A DNA stretch of 64,000 bases from contig JAIMKW010000001.1 in NCBI GenBank assembly GCA_020692215.1, forward strand, positions 408,442 to 472,441. The letters are read 5' to 3'. The notes beneath the pieces are model-generated. The model had not been told where the DNA came from, made no database searches, and saw nothing but the letters and a program-made list of their open reading frames with translations. This DNA comes from Sandarakinorhabdus sp. GTDB taxonomy: Bacteria; Pseudomonadota; Alphaproteobacteria; Sphingomonadales; Sphingomonadaceae. Below are positions 15,144 through 26,666 of this stretch, piece after piece (within the stretch, counting starts at the first letter, position 1; each line of letters opens with the position of its first letter). Both the position numbers and the translations under genes were made by a program.

Positions 15144-18044
15144 GTGACCAATTTCAAACCGCAGGCCCGCACCTTGCTGAAGGGCTCTGCTGCAACCTTC
15201 GCCCTCACCATCGCCATGCTCTCGGCTCCTGCCGCTTTCGCGCAGACCGCCGAAACATCGGCTGCCGATGAAACCATCATCGTCACGGGTTCGCGCATCG
15301 CGCGCCCCAACGTCGACAGCTCGAGCCCGGTCTCGGTCGTCGGTGCAGCCGAAGTCGAGCTTCGTGCAGCCACCAACGCCGAGCAGTTCCTGCGCGAACT
15401 TCCCGGCGCTGTGCCGTCCATCGGTTCGGCCGTGAACAACGGCAACGGCGGTTCGTCCTACGTCAACCTTCGCGGCCTTGGTTCCAACCGGAACCTCGTT
15501 CTGCTTGATGGCGTCCGCATCGTTCCGTCCGACCTCAATGCCCGGGTCGACCTCAACAACATCCCGCTTGCCGTGATCGAGCGCACCGACATCCTGTCGG
15601 GCGGCGCCACCACGGCTTATGGTGCCGATGCCGTTGCCGGCGTCGTCAACTTCGTCACCAAGCGCGATTTCGCCGGTGTCGATCTCAGCGTGTCGAACGG
15701 CATCACGGCACGCGGCGATGGCCACACCTTCCGCGCCGAAGCCACGATCGGCGCCAACTTCGATGATGGCCGCGGCAACGCGATCATCTCGATCGGCTTC
15801 CAGAACACCAAGCCGGTGTTCCAGGGCGACCGCGACTTCTCGGTCGACAATATCGACAGCTTTACCGGCAATGCCGGCGGTTCGTCGGCGGCTGTTCCTT
15901 CGGTTCTCGCCGGTTACGGCGGCCCGCTGCGTCAGATCTCGCCCGATGGCCAGTCGCTGGTGCCTTTCTACGCGCCTTACAACTTCAACCCGACCAACAT
16001 CTTCCAGACGCCGTTCAAGCGTTTCAACATCTTCGCTGCCGGCCGCTATGAGATTGTCGACAACGTTGAAGTCTATTCGCAGGCGATGTTCTCGAAGAAC
16101 AAGGTTGCCACCATCATTGCGCCTGGCGGCAGCTTCTTCAACACCTGGGAAATCCCCTATTCCAACCCGTTCCTCCCCACGCAGATCCGCAACAGCATCT
16201 GCGCCGGCCAGGGCCTGGACCAGGCAACCTGCGATGCAGCCGCTGTGGCGGTTGACCCGTCCGATCCCAACTATGCGACCTTCCAGTCGCAGGTTCGCCG
16301 TCGCTTCACGGAATCCGGCACACGGGATACCGAATATGAAACCTCGATGTTCAACCTGAAGGTTGGTGCTCGCGGCGACATCACCGAAAATCTGCAGTTC
16401 GATGTGTACGGAAGCTACGGCGAATCCGACAAGACGAACCGCAACCTCGGCTGGGGCCAGTTCTCCCGCCTGCAGCAAGCGCTGCTTGCGACCAACCCCA
16501 ACACCTGCCTCGATGGCTCCAACGGCTGCGTTCCGATCAACCTGTTCGGTCCAGCCGGCTCCATCACCCAGCCGATGCTCGATTTCGTTCAGGCTCTGGA
16601 CTCCGGCGGTGTTCAGAAGGTCACGCTGGCAACCGTTTCGGGTGCAGTCTCGGGGGAACTCTTCACGCTGCCGACCGCAACCAGCGGCGTTGGCTTCGCA
16701 GTCGGTGCAGAATATCGCGAATATACGGCCCGTCAGGTGTCTGACTCGCTTTCGCAGATACCAGGTGAAGTGCTCGGTGCCGGTGGTGCCGATCCCGACA
16801 TCTACGGCAAGTATAATGTGAAGGAAGTGTTCGGCGAACTCGTCGTTCCGCTGGTTCAAGGCGCCTCGTTCGCAAATGAGCTGACCCTTGAAGCAGGCGC
16901 CCGCTACTCGGATTATTCGACAGCAGGCGGCGAATTCACCTGGAAGCTCGGCGGTCAGTGGGAGCCGATGCAAGGCCTCCGCTTCCGCGGCAACTACCAG
17001 CGCGGCTCGCGGGCCCCGAACATCAGCGAGCTGTTCTCGCCGGTGCAGGTCGGTCTCGACAACCTCGCCAGCGATCCCTGCTCGGGCAGCAAGCCTCTGG
17101 GTGACCCAACGCTTGCAGCAATCTGCGTTGCGCAGGGCGCACCGGCAGCGATTGTTGCCGCAGGTGGCATCGCTGACCCGGCCGCTGGCCAGATCAACAT
17201 CACCTTCGGTGGCAACCCGAACCTCGAAACCGAAGTGGCCGACACCTGGACACTCGGTGCGGTCATCCAGCCGGCCGCTGTGCCTTCGCTGGTGATCACG
17301 GTCGATTACTACAGCATCATCGTTAACAACGCGATCACCAGCCCGACGGTTGGCGACTCGCTCGATGCCTGCTTCGTGACGGCTCGTGATGCAACGGATC
17401 CGGCTTGCACCAGCATCCGCCGGAACGCGCTGACCGGTGGTCTCGACGGCAGCGCCGCTGATACCCCTGGCGTGCCTGTCCTGATTTCCAATCAGGGCCG
17501 GTTGGAAACTGATGGTATCGACTTCTCGGCTCGCTGGAACGGTGACATCGGCTTTGCCAACCTCGGCCTGAGCTTTGATGGCAACTGGACGAACCGCTCG
17601 CTGTTCAAGGCGTCGCCGACGTCGCTCAACCGCGAATGCGTTGGTTTCTACTCCATCAACTGCCCTTCGATCCAACCGGAGTTCTCGTTCAACCAACGGA
17701 CCTCGTTGACCTTCGAATCCGGCCTCACGCTTTCGGTGCTGTGGCGTTACCTGAGCGGCGTGGACTATGAGCCTGCTCAGCTGGCGGCAGACATCGCTTC
17801 AGGTGGTGGCCCGCTGGAAGAGTTCCAGTCGATCGGGGCGACCAGCTACTTCGATCTTTCGGCTCGCTTCGAGATCGGTGAGAACCTCACCCTGAACCTT
17901 GCGATGCTGAACATGTTCGACAAACTGCCCAAGGTTGTCGGGTCTTCGATCGGCTCCACCGCTTATAACAGCGGTAACGTCTATCCGTCGACCTACGATC
18001 CGCTCGGCCGCCGCTTCTCGGCTGGTGTCCGCCTGCGCTTCTAG
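15144..18044 (+). CDS. TonB-dependent receptor (outer membrane)
   Basis: This 966-residue receptor has a signal peptide ending AAFAQT. A TonB-box-like stretch TIIVTGSRI leads into the plug domain (about 50-170) with VNLRGLGSNRNLVLLDGVR and AYGADAVAGVVNFVTKRDF. A 22-strand-type barrel follows and ends in GVRLRF, the aromatic outer-membrane insertion signal. It starts at GTG, with GGAAGGA about 9 bases upstream. Codon use leans to GTC/TTC/GTT-type codons more than its neighbours, which suggests high expression. It stands alone with its own terminator. The substrate cannot be told; the family imports siderophores, glycans or peptides. Confidence 0.93.
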   Translation: MTNFKPQARTLLKGSAATFALTIAMLSAPAAFAQTAETSAADETIIVTGSRIARPNVDSSSPVSVVGAAEVELRAATNAEQFLRELPGAVPSIGSAVNNGNGGSSYVNLRGLGSNRNLVLLDGVRIVPSDLNARVDLNNIPLAVIERTDILSGGATTAYGADAVAGVVNFVTKRDFAGVDLSVSNGITARGDGHTFRAEATIGANFDDGRGNAIISIGFQNTKPVFQGDRDFSVDNIDSFTGNAGGSSAAVPSVLAGYGGPLRQISPDGQSLVPFYAPYNFNPTNIFQTPFKRFNIFAAGRYEIVDNVEVYSQAMFSKNKVATIIAPGGSFFNTWEIPYSNPFLPTQIRNSICAGQGLDQATCDAAAVAVDPSDPNYATFQSQVRRRFTESGTRDTEYETSMFNLKVGARGDITENLQFDVYGSYGESDKTNRNLGWGQFSRLQQALLATNPNTCLDGSNGCVPINLFGPAGSITQPMLDFVQALDSGGVQKVTLATVSGAVSGELFTLPTATSGVGFAVGAEYREYTARQVSDSLSQIPGEVLGAGGADPDIYGKYNVKEVFGELVVPLVQGASFANELTLEAGARYSDYSTAGGEFTWKLGGQWEPMQGLRFRGNYQRGSRAPNISELFSPVQVGLDNLASDPCSGSKPLGDPTLAAICVAQGAPAAIVAAGGIADPAAGQINITFGGNPNLETEVADTWTLGAVIQPAAVPSLVITVDYYSIIVNNAITSPTVGDSLDACFVTARDATDPACTSIRRNALTGGLDGSAADTPGVPVLISNQGRLETDGIDFSARWNGDIGFANLGLSFDGNWTNRSLFKASPTSLNRECVGFYSINCPSIQPEFSFNQRTSLTFESGLTLSVLWRYLSGVDYEPAQLAADIASGGGPLEEFQSIGATSYFDLSARFEIGENLTLNLAMLNMFDKLPKVVGSSIGSTAYNSGNVYPSTYDPLGRRFSAGVRLRF

Positions 18045-18065
18045 GCTTTGCCTGACATTGAATGG

Positions 18066-18093
18066 AAAAGGGGGGCCTCGTGCCCCCCTTTTT
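18066..18093 (+). terminator. Rho-independent terminator after the TonB-dependent receptor
   Basis: A perfect 10-bp stem (arms 18066-18075 and 18083-18092) has a 7-base loop and ends in five Ts. It starts 21 bases after the receptor stop codon. Confidence 0.9.
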
Positions 18094-18164
18094 CTTGCCT
18101 TTGAAACTTCGCAATTGAGATGTCATTCGGTTCTCTTTATGCTGCACTGCAAAGGAGTGTTTTC

Positions 18165-18446
18165 ATGAAGCCAGCCGTCACAGCCATCATGATTCTTGCA
18201 TTTGCATCAGCTGTTCCGGCTGTTGCGCAGGATAGCCCTGCCCCGGCACCTGTGGCATCGAAGACCGCCGCCAATGTGAACCCGGATGGCGTCCGCTGCG
18301 TTCGTGTTCAGGAAACCGGCAGCCGGATCCGCGCCAGCAAGATCTGCAAGACCAACGCGGAATGGAACCGCCTTGCGGATGCCGGCAACAAGCAGGCCAC
18401 CGATATGGTGGAGGCAAGCCGCATCGTTTCGATCCAGGGGCAGTAA
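18165..18446 (+). CDS. Small exported protein with conserved Cys pair
   Basis: This 93-residue protein has a clear signal peptide (MKPAVTAIMILAFASAVPAV, cleavage at VAQ-DS), leaving about 70 residues. The mature part contains VRCVRVQETGSRIRASKICKT, so two Cys could form a periplasmic disulfide, followed by NAEWNRLADAG. Similar short proteins with C-x(n)-TGSRI-x(n)-C are frequent in sphingomonads, but no function is known to me. AAAGGAG lies 7 bases before the ATG at 18165, which makes this start better than an in-frame ATG at 18120. Confidence 0.8.
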   Translation: MKPAVTAIMILAFASAVPAVAQDSPAPAPVASKTAANVNPDGVRCVRVQETGSRIRASKICKTNAEWNRLADAGNKQATDMVEASRIVSIQGQ

Positions 18447-18456
18447 GCGCCCTGGG

Positions 18457-19641
18457 CTAGCGGCCCGCTCCGCCTTCCGGCGCATTGAGGCTCAGGCCGA
18501 GGCTGTCGGCCGCCCGGTAGAGTTCCACGATTGCGTTCTGCTCGTCTTCGCTGAGGTGAGGATTCCAGCAATCGAAGATCAGGACGGCGCGCAGGGCGTC
18601 GCTGTTGTTCCAGGCTTCGTGTTCGATTGTATCATCGAAAGCAAAGGCTTCGCCTTCTTTCCAGCCTCGTGTCTCTCCGCCGACGCGCAGGGCGCAGCCC
18701 GGCGGCACGATCAACGCCAGATGGACCACGGCCCGCGTGTTGGTCACCCCTGTGTGCGGCGGAATTTGGGTGCGCGGCTTCAGCAACGAGAAGAAGGCCG
18801 TGGGCATTCGCCCGGTAACATGCGGCCCGGGAACAAGGGCCAAGGCCTCGGCTGTCTGCGGAAATGTCGCGAGATGTTCGGTTGGAACGCCATGCCGCCA
18901 GAGGTGGAGCGCGCCCCAATCCAGAGTCTGATCAAGGGGTGTCCAGATCGTTTCGGGCGTGCCGGGCTCCATGGCAACATAGGGCTCCAGACCGACTGAT
19001 CCTCCGGCGATGAAGGCGCGCAGCTCGTCGCGGATGGCATCCGTTCGGGCTTCGATCTGGCCCAGCCACGGAAACAAGGCCCGGTCGAAGATTTCATCGG
19101 CAGGCAGGAACGGGAAATGCAGGCCATGGCACTGGTTCTGGTATATGCGGGATCGGCCAAGCGCGGCATCGACAGCGCGATCGAAGCGGCGCGAGGTGCC
19201 TTGCGGAAGGCCCGATCGCACAGGTGCAAGCGCTCGATCCATTTCAGTGCCGAATGTGGCCATCGCATTTTCAACAAATGCCCGCGCCGCAGCAAGCATG
19301 GCAGCGAACTGCTCGCTGAGCTGATCCGAAGGAGGTGCCAGCGCAAGCACAGCATTCCATGCCTGGATGGCCGCCAGAGTCTGGCCGGTGCGCTCCTTCA
19401 ATTGCGCCTTGCGGATCAGCGCCTGCAGGTTGAGCTGATCCAGCCGCAAGGCCTGATCCAGCGCATCACCTTCGCCTCCATCATCGCCCAGCATACGGTA
19501 GGCGGCTGCAGCGTTGACCCACAGCTCGGGCGCTGCGCCATCAGCCTCGGCTGCAGCGCGAAACAGACGCGCTGCGCCGGAGGCATCGCCTGACCGCAGG
19601 GCAGCAGTGGCATCGGCGTTGAGCTGCCGTGGATCGTTCAT
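18457..19641 (-). CDS. TPR plus aspartyl/asparaginyl beta-hydroxylase-like dioxygenase
   Basis: This protein has about 394 residues. The N-terminal 100 residues form TPR-like helical pairs (SGDASGAARLFRAAAEADG). The C-terminal half is an Asp/Asn beta-hydroxylase (AspH/LpxO-type) Fe(II)/2-oxoglutarate fold, with PPHTGVTNTR carrying the first metal His and the conserved TNxR, then the second metal His in DDTIEHEAWN. The substrate may be a protein side chain or a lipid acyl chain. It lies 65 bases downstream of clpB on the same strand and could be read from the clpB transcript. The start at 19641 gives MNDPRQL; an ATG at 19659 is also possible. Confidence 0.88.
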   Translation of the reverse strand: MNDPRQLNADATAALRSGDASGAARLFRAAAEADGAAPELWVNAAAAYRMLGDDGGEGDALDQALRLDQLNLQALIRKAQLKERTGQTLAAIQAWNAVLALAPPSDQLSEQFAAMLAAARAFVENAMATFGTEMDRALAPVRSGLPQGTSRRFDRAVDAALGRSRIYQNQCHGLHFPFLPADEIFDRALFPWLGQIEARTDAIRDELRAFIAGGSVGLEPYVAMEPGTPETIWTPLDQTLDWGALHLWRHGVPTEHLATFPQTAEALALVPGPHVTGRMPTAFFSLLKPRTQIPPHTGVTNTRAVVHLALIVPPGCALRVGGETRGWKEGEAFAFDDTIEHEAWNNSDALRAVLIFDCWNPHLSEDEQNAIVELYRAADSLGLSLNAPEGGAGR

Positions 19642-19706
19642 GCCACCATCAACGGGCATTGCCGCCCGGCGTCAAGAGGGCACCCATTGCCAGCCGATGG
19701 CCATGA

Positions 19707-22277
<2,571 letters not shown>

Positions 22278-22412
22278 GCCTGCTGACACTCCTTTGCAGG
22301 GGAATATGGTGTGGCTTTTTGGCAACAAAAGGGGTTCATCCGAAAATGCACAGCTAGCCCTAGCGCGCCCGGTCGGGTGGATCCTTGACGGGACGCAAAT
22401 CAGGAGAGCGGA

Positions 22413-23342
22413 ATGAAAAGCAATCGCCTATGCACCACGCTGGGAATAGAGCGGCCGATCGTGCAGGCCCCGATGGGGTGGATTGCCCGCTCCCAACTGG
22501 CGTCTGCGGTGAGCAATGCCGGCGGTCTGGGGATCATCGAGACGAGTTCGGGCGAGCTGGACGCGATCCGCGGGGAAATCGCGAAAATGCGAACACTGAC
22601 CGACAAGCCCTTCGGCGTGAACGTTGCCCAGGCCTTTGTGCGCGACCCGGATATCGTGCCCTTCATCATCGATCAGGGCGTGCGTTTCGTCACCACGTCT
22701 GCGGGCGATCCGAACCGCTATTGCAAGGCGCTGAAGGATGCCGGGCTGACGGTGTTCCATGTGGTGCCGAACCTTGCCGGCGCGCAAAAGGCGCTGGATG
22801 CCGGTGTGGACGGGCTGGTGGTGGAAGGCGGCGAAGGGGGCGGCTTCAAGAACGGGCGGGATGTTTCCTCCATGGTGCTGCTGCCGCTGGTGCGCTCCAT
22901 CACCGAAAAGCCGATCATCGCGGCGGGCGGGATGCTGTGCGGGCGGACGATGGCTGCGGCCTTTGCGCTGGGGGCCGATGCGATCCAGCTTGGCACGCGC
23001 ATGGTGAGCGCAGCGGAATCGCCGGTGCACCGGAACTGGAAGCAGGCGATTGTGGATGCGAAGGAAACCGACACGGTGTTCCTGAACCGGCAGGGGCCGG
23101 GGCCGGCGCTAAGGGCGCTCAGGACGCAAAAGACGACGCGGCTGGAGGCTGACCCAGGCCCGAACATCATGGCCGAGTTCGGCCATGCGCTGGACCTTTA
23201 CTTCGGCGGCGACATGGAGGCCTCGATCGCGCTTTCGGGGCAGGTGGCAGGCCGGATCGACAGTGTGCGGCCCGTGAAGGATATTCTGGATGATATCATG
23301 GTGGAGTATCGTGCCGCTGTTGCGGGCCTTCCGGAATTCTAG
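22413..23342 (+). CDS. Nitronate monooxygenase/FabK-like FMN protein
   Basis: This 309-residue TIM-barrel flavoprotein belongs to the 2-nitropropane dioxygenase/FabK superfamily. The N-terminus [31 protein letters not shown] and the FMN phosphate region [29 protein letters not shown] are typical. In true nitronate monooxygenases the loop EG-x-E-AGGH supplies the catalytic His; here it reads VEGGEGGGF, so that His is absent and classic nitronate oxidation is doubtful. An enoyl reductase-like or other flavin role is possible. AGGAG lies 7 bases before the ATG. It is divergent from clpB and its stop overlaps that of the next, convergent gene. Confidence 0.82.
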   Translation: MKSNRLCTTLGIERPIVQAPMGWIARSQLASAVSNAGGLGIIETSSGELDAIRGEIAKMRTLTDKPFGVNVAQAFVRDPDIVPFIIDQGVRFVTTSAGDPNRYCKALKDAGLTVFHVVPNLAGAQKALDAGVDGLVVEGGEGGGFKNGRDVSSMVLLPLVRSITEKPIIAAGGMLCGRTMAAAFALGADAIQLGTRMVSAAESPVHRNWKQAIVDAKETDTVFLNRQGPGPALRALRTQKTTRLEADPGPNIMAEFGHALDLYFGGDMEASIALSGQVAGRIDSVRPVKDILDDIMVEYRAAVAGLPEF

Positions 23343-23791
23343 CGGCTGCGGGTGCGCGCCATCCATGCATAGACAAGGCCGCCGATGAAGCCCGAAAGGC
23401 TCATCACCAGAAAGCCAAGCCCGGTGCGGGCGCCTGCCAGCGGCGAAAAGCCGAAAGCCAACCGCATGAGCAGGAGCGCAAGCGCCATCGCGGCCCAGCC
23501 GGCCAGCGGATAGGCGAAAGGGGCGAGCAGCCCGGCGCGCGGCTTGAGGAACGCCGCAATCAGGAAACCGATGAGCAGCGCCACCAACGTGACGCCGCCC
23601 AGCGGTACGACAAGGCCGATGAAATCACGGATAATGGTGACGATCCGCGTCATGAAGGGAAGCTCGGTTCCCAGCGCCGCCAGCCCGGCCTGCACGAACA
23701 GGCTGTGGCCAAGGCTTGCCAGCGCCGTTGTCACCAAGGCCGCGACGAGCAGGGCCAGAAGGCGTCGGCCGAGGGTCTTCATTGTGCCCAT
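23339..23791 (-). CDS. Four-TM integral membrane protein of unknown function
   Basis: This 150-residue protein has four hydrophobic stretches at about 8-28, 48-82 (possibly two), 88-110 and 122-143, separated by short basic loops. The C-terminus WMARTRSR is positively charged, which suggests a cytoplasmic end. No known motif is visible and I do not recognise the family. It converges on the flavoprotein gene with a 4-base overlap of stops and is divergent from the sugar dehydrogenase gene 90 bases away. An ATG nine bases further in is an equally possible start. Confidence 0.7.
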   Translation of the reverse strand: MGTMKTLGRRLLALLVAALVTTALASLGHSLFVQAGLAALGTELPFMTRIVTIIRDFIGLVVPLGGVTLVALLIGFLIAAFLKPRAGLLAPFAYPLAGWAAMALALLLMRLAFGFSPLAGARTGLGFLVMSLSGFIGGLVYAWMARTRSR

Positions 23792-23881
23792 GCTTTCATT
23801 GTCCCATCGCGTTCATTGTCTTGTTCTCAACGTCCCCATGCGCCAAGCCTAGCGGGTAAATCCGAATCCAGGGAGAAGATT

Positions 23882-24985
23882 ATGGCGGCGTTGCGGGCGA
23901 TGATGGCGGTTGTGCTGCTGATGCTGGGCGCAGCCGCCGCCGCGCGGGACATTCCCTTGCGGGTGGAAGTGATGGCGAGCGGCCTGAACCACCCGTGGAG
24001 CCTCGCCTTCCTGCCCGATGGCAGTGCGCTGGTGACAGAGCGCAACGGCAAGCTGAAGCGGATCGTTGATGGAAAGCTGCTGCCGATTGGCGGCGTCCCC
24101 AAGGTTTTCGCGCAAGGTCAGGCCGGGCTGTTCGATGTGCTTCTGCACCCGGATTTCGCGAAAAACCAGCTGATCTACCTGTCCTATGCGCATGGAACGA
24201 ATAAGGCGAACGGCACACGGATTGCCCGTGCGCGGCTGGATGGCGCGATGCTGCGGGATCTAACGCCCATCTACACTGCCACGCCGCTGAAGCGCGGGCC
24301 GGTGCATTTCGGCGGGCGGATGCAGTTTTTGCCCGATGGAACCTTGCTGGTGACGACCGGCGACGGCTTTGATTTTCGCGAGCAGGCGCAGCGGCTTTCC
24401 AGCCCGCTGGGAAAGATCATGCGGTTGACGGACGACGGGAAGGTGCCGCGCGACAATCCCTTCATCACGGTTGCCGATGCGCAGGGCGCCATCTGGACGC
24501 TTGGGCATCGCAACCCGCAGGGCCTGGCCTTCGATCCGGAGCGGCAGATGCTGTTTGCCCATGAACATGGGCCTCGCGGCGGCGATGAGGTGAACATCAT
24601 TGCCGGCGGGGCCAATTATGGCTGGCCGGTGGCGACCTACGGCAAGGATTATTCCGGCGCGACCATTTCCCCCTATACCAGCTACAAGGGGATGACAGCG
24701 CCCTTGTTGTACTGGGTTCCGTCTATCGCGCCGTCGGGCCTTGCCGTCTATCGCGGCACCATGTTCCTGGAATGGCAGGGGGATCTGCTGGTTGGCGCGC
24801 TTGTCGACCGGGAACTCCGGCGGGTGCACCTGTCGCGCGATGGGCGCAGCGTGCAGAGCCAGGAATCGCTGCTGAAAAATGTGGAGCAGCGAATCCGCGA
24901 TGTGCGCGTGGCACCCGATGGCGCGATCTGGGTGACCACCGATGACCCCGTCGGGAAGGTGCTGCGGATCAGCCGGGCGAACTAA
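23882..24985 (+). CDS. PQQ-dependent sugar dehydrogenase (YliI/Asd-like)
   Basis: This 367-residue periplasmic six-bladed beta-propeller has a signal peptide (MAALRAMMAVVLLMLGAAAA). Motifs of soluble aldose dehydrogenases are NHPWSLAFLPDGSALVTER, HPDFAKNQLIYLSY, LGHRNPQGLAFDP, EHGPRGGDEVNII and the terminal IRDVRVAPDGAIWVTTDD. These enzymes oxidise aldoses using PQQ and pass electrons to the respiratory chain. No pqq synthesis genes occur in the window. AGGGAG lies 6 bases before this ATG, which overrides a longer open frame. Its stop overlaps that of the convergent TetR gene by 4 bases. Confidence 0.88.
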   Translation: MAALRAMMAVVLLMLGAAAAARDIPLRVEVMASGLNHPWSLAFLPDGSALVTERNGKLKRIVDGKLLPIGGVPKVFAQGQAGLFDVLLHPDFAKNQLIYLSYAHGTNKANGTRIARARLDGAMLRDLTPIYTATPLKRGPVHFGGRMQFLPDGTLLVTTGDGFDFREQAQRLSSPLGKIMRLTDDGKVPRDNPFITVADAQGAIWTLGHRNPQGLAFDPERQMLFAHEHGPRGGDEVNIIAGGANYGWPVATYGKDYSGATISPYTSYKGMTAPLLYWVPSIAPSGLAVYRGTMFLEWQGDLLVGALVDRELRRVHLSRDGRSVQSQESLLKNVEQRIRDVRVAPDGAIWVTTDDPVGKVLRISRAN

Positions 24986-25758
24986 GGGTCCGGGCTGCAG
25001 TCTTCGGCCTCAATGGCGGCGGTTGCAGGCTGATCGACTGTTCCGTCGGTCAATCCCTGTTGCTTGTTCCAGTCATCGACGATCGCCTGGAGGAAAACAG
25101 CGCCCGGCGTGGATGCCACCAGCATGTGCAGGAAATGCTTCAACGCTGCTGTCCTTTGCTCCCGATCGTGGATGAAGTTTTCCTGCATGACGACCCCTTC
25201 CGACAGGAAGCGCACCACATCGCGGGCGAGGGAAAAATCCGCCATGTCGAACGATTCTTGCGGGAAGATCTGGTCGGTCACGCCTCTGCGGGCCTTGTCG
25301 AAGATTTCCAGTGCAGGCTTGACGATCGTTTCGAGATCCGGGTCGGTGCGCGCCGCCAGAGACAGTTCGGCAAAGGCCCAGAAATAGGGCGTTTCAAGCT
25401 GGCTCCATGCCGCTTCGGCAGCCTTGGCGCGGAAATACTGGCCCTTGTAGCTATCAACCGAGGGTAGTGCGCGCATCGCCTGTTCAAATAGCTCGATCCG
25501 ACGCCGTGCCAGAAAGTGGATGGTCGCTGTCAGCAGTTCGAGCCGGGAGCTGAAATGATAGAGCATCGCCGGGCGTGTGAGGCCCGCGCGCGCCGCCACC
25601 GCGCCCGTTGAAAAATTGTCATAGCCTTTCTCGGCGATGCACGCGGTTGATGCCTCCAGGATGCGCCGCCGTGTTTCGCGGCTTTTTCCAAGCTCGTTTC
25701 CGGTGGTGGCCGTTGGATCCGGGATCGCATCGATGGGAGAGGTAGGGGTGATACGCAT
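24982..25758 (-). CDS. TetR-family transcriptional regulator
   Basis: This 258-residue regulator has an N-terminal helix-turn-helix at about 25-70 (RRRILEASTACIAEKGYDNF, then the recognition region GAVAARAGLTRPAMLYHFSS), followed by an all-helical ligand-binding domain. It is the last gene of the minus-strand run receptor-transporter-cyanophycinase-isoaspartyl peptidase, 23 bases after the peptidase stop, so it probably senses a product of that pathway and represses the operon that includes itself. GGAGAC lies about 11 bases before the ATG. The effector is unknown. Confidence 0.9.
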   Translation of the reverse strand: MRITPTSPIDAIPDPTATTGNELGKSRETRRRILEASTACIAEKGYDNFSTGAVAARAGLTRPAMLYHFSSRLELLTATIHFLARRRIELFEQAMRALPSVDSYKGQYFRAKAAEAAWSQLETPYFWAFAELSLAARTDPDLETIVKPALEIFDKARRGVTDQIFPQESFDMADFSLARDVVRFLSEGVVMQENFIHDREQRTAALKHFLHMLVASTPGAVFLQAIVDDWNKQQGLTDGTVDQPATAAIEAEDCSPDP

Positions 25759-25781
25759 TTACAGTCTGTCTCCGAAAAGGG

Positions 25782-26666
25782 TCAGGTGATGCCGACCAGA
25801 GTGGGGAACAAGGCTCCGGCAGCGGCGCGTTTCAGCCCGTGAGAGTTCCAGGCGAAGGCTGGAACGGCATCGGCGCTCATGGCGATGATTCCGCCATCGC
25901 CGCCAAGGCGGGCGACCGTTTTGAGCATGGCGTGGCAGGCGGGTTCCAGCGCCAGGCCGGCATAGCGCATGCGGGCCGCCACATCGCCTGCGCCGCCGGC
26001 GAGAATGAAATATTCGCCGATTCCCGTGCAGCTTCCCGCCATCTGCCCATCGGCCCATGTGCCGATGCCGGGGATCGGCGTGTCGCCCACCCGGCCCGGG
26101 CGCTTGCCGAAGGTGCCGCCTGTCGAAGTGGCGGCCGCGAGCCTGCCGCGCTCATCGCAGGCGACAGCGCCAACGGTTCCGTGGCTGAGCTCTGCAGCCT
26201 CTGCATCGATATCCGCTTGTTGCACGCCAATGGGCATGCGAAAATACTGCGCGGCATTTTCAATAAGTTCAAGGCCGTGATCGTGCGCAAAATGGGTCGC
26301 CCCGGCACCTGCGAGCAGCACATGCGGGGTCTTGTCCATCACGGCGCGGGCTGCCTTTACCGGGCTGACAACATCCTGGATTGCGCAGACAGCGCCCGCG
26401 CGCATGGCGGCACCGTCCATGATCGATGCATCGAATTCCACTACACCATCCTTGTTTGGCGCAGCCCCCCGCCCGGCGACATAGAGGCCCGATGCCTCCA
26501 GTTCGGCGACCGCCCATTCCACCGCATCGAGCGCTGACGCGCCCGCAGCAAGCCGCTTCTTCCCGGCTTCCACAAGGGTTCGCAGATGCGCTTCCACTTC
26601 GGCATAGTCTCGGCCGGGGTTGACGCCCGCGCCTCCATGGAGGGCGAGTGCGAAGGGCTTTGTCAT
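25782..26666 (-). CDS. iaaA: Isoaspartyl peptidase/L-asparaginase (Ntn-hydrolase)
   Basis: This 294-residue precursor is a self-cleaving N-terminal-nucleophile hydrolase. The autoprocessing site is SHGTVGAVA with Thr164, which becomes the N-terminus of the beta subunit. Other hallmarks are ALHGGAGVNPGRD at the start, SIMDGAAMRAGAV and GRLAAATSTGGTFGKRPGRVGDTPI. The enzyme releases aspartate from beta-aspartyl dipeptides and asparagine. It has no signal peptide, so it acts in the cytoplasm. AAGGAGA lies 8 bases before the ATG, and the start overlaps the cyanophycinase stop as ATGA. This coupling suits the two-step breakdown of cyanophycin to Asp and Arg. Confidence 0.94.
   Translation of the reverse strand: MTKPFALALHGGAGVNPGRDYAEVEAHLRTLVEAGKKRLAAGASALDAVEWAVAELEASGLYVAGRGAAPNKDGVVEFDASIMDGAAMRAGAVCAIQDVVSPVKAARAVMDKTPHVLLAGAGATHFAHDHGLELIENAAQYFRMPIGVQQADIDAEAAELSHGTVGAVACDERGRLAAATSTGGTFGKRPGRVGDTPIPGIGTWADGQMAGSCTGIGEYFILAGGAGDVAARMRYAGLALEPACHAMLKTVARLGGDGGIIAMSADAVPAFAWNSHGLKRAAAGALFPTLVGIT

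Noticed and set aside
14937..17696. A 919-codon open frame on the minus strand opposite the TonB-dependent receptor
   Set aside because: It is an antisense shadow caused by GC-rich third positions; the plus-strand product is a full, well-conserved receptor and the antisense translation shows no domain.
22278..22412. Heat-shock (sigma-32) promoter for clpB
   Set aside because: A CCATAT-like -10 region is present, but no CTTGAA-type -35 at proper spacing was found, so it was not listed as a feature.
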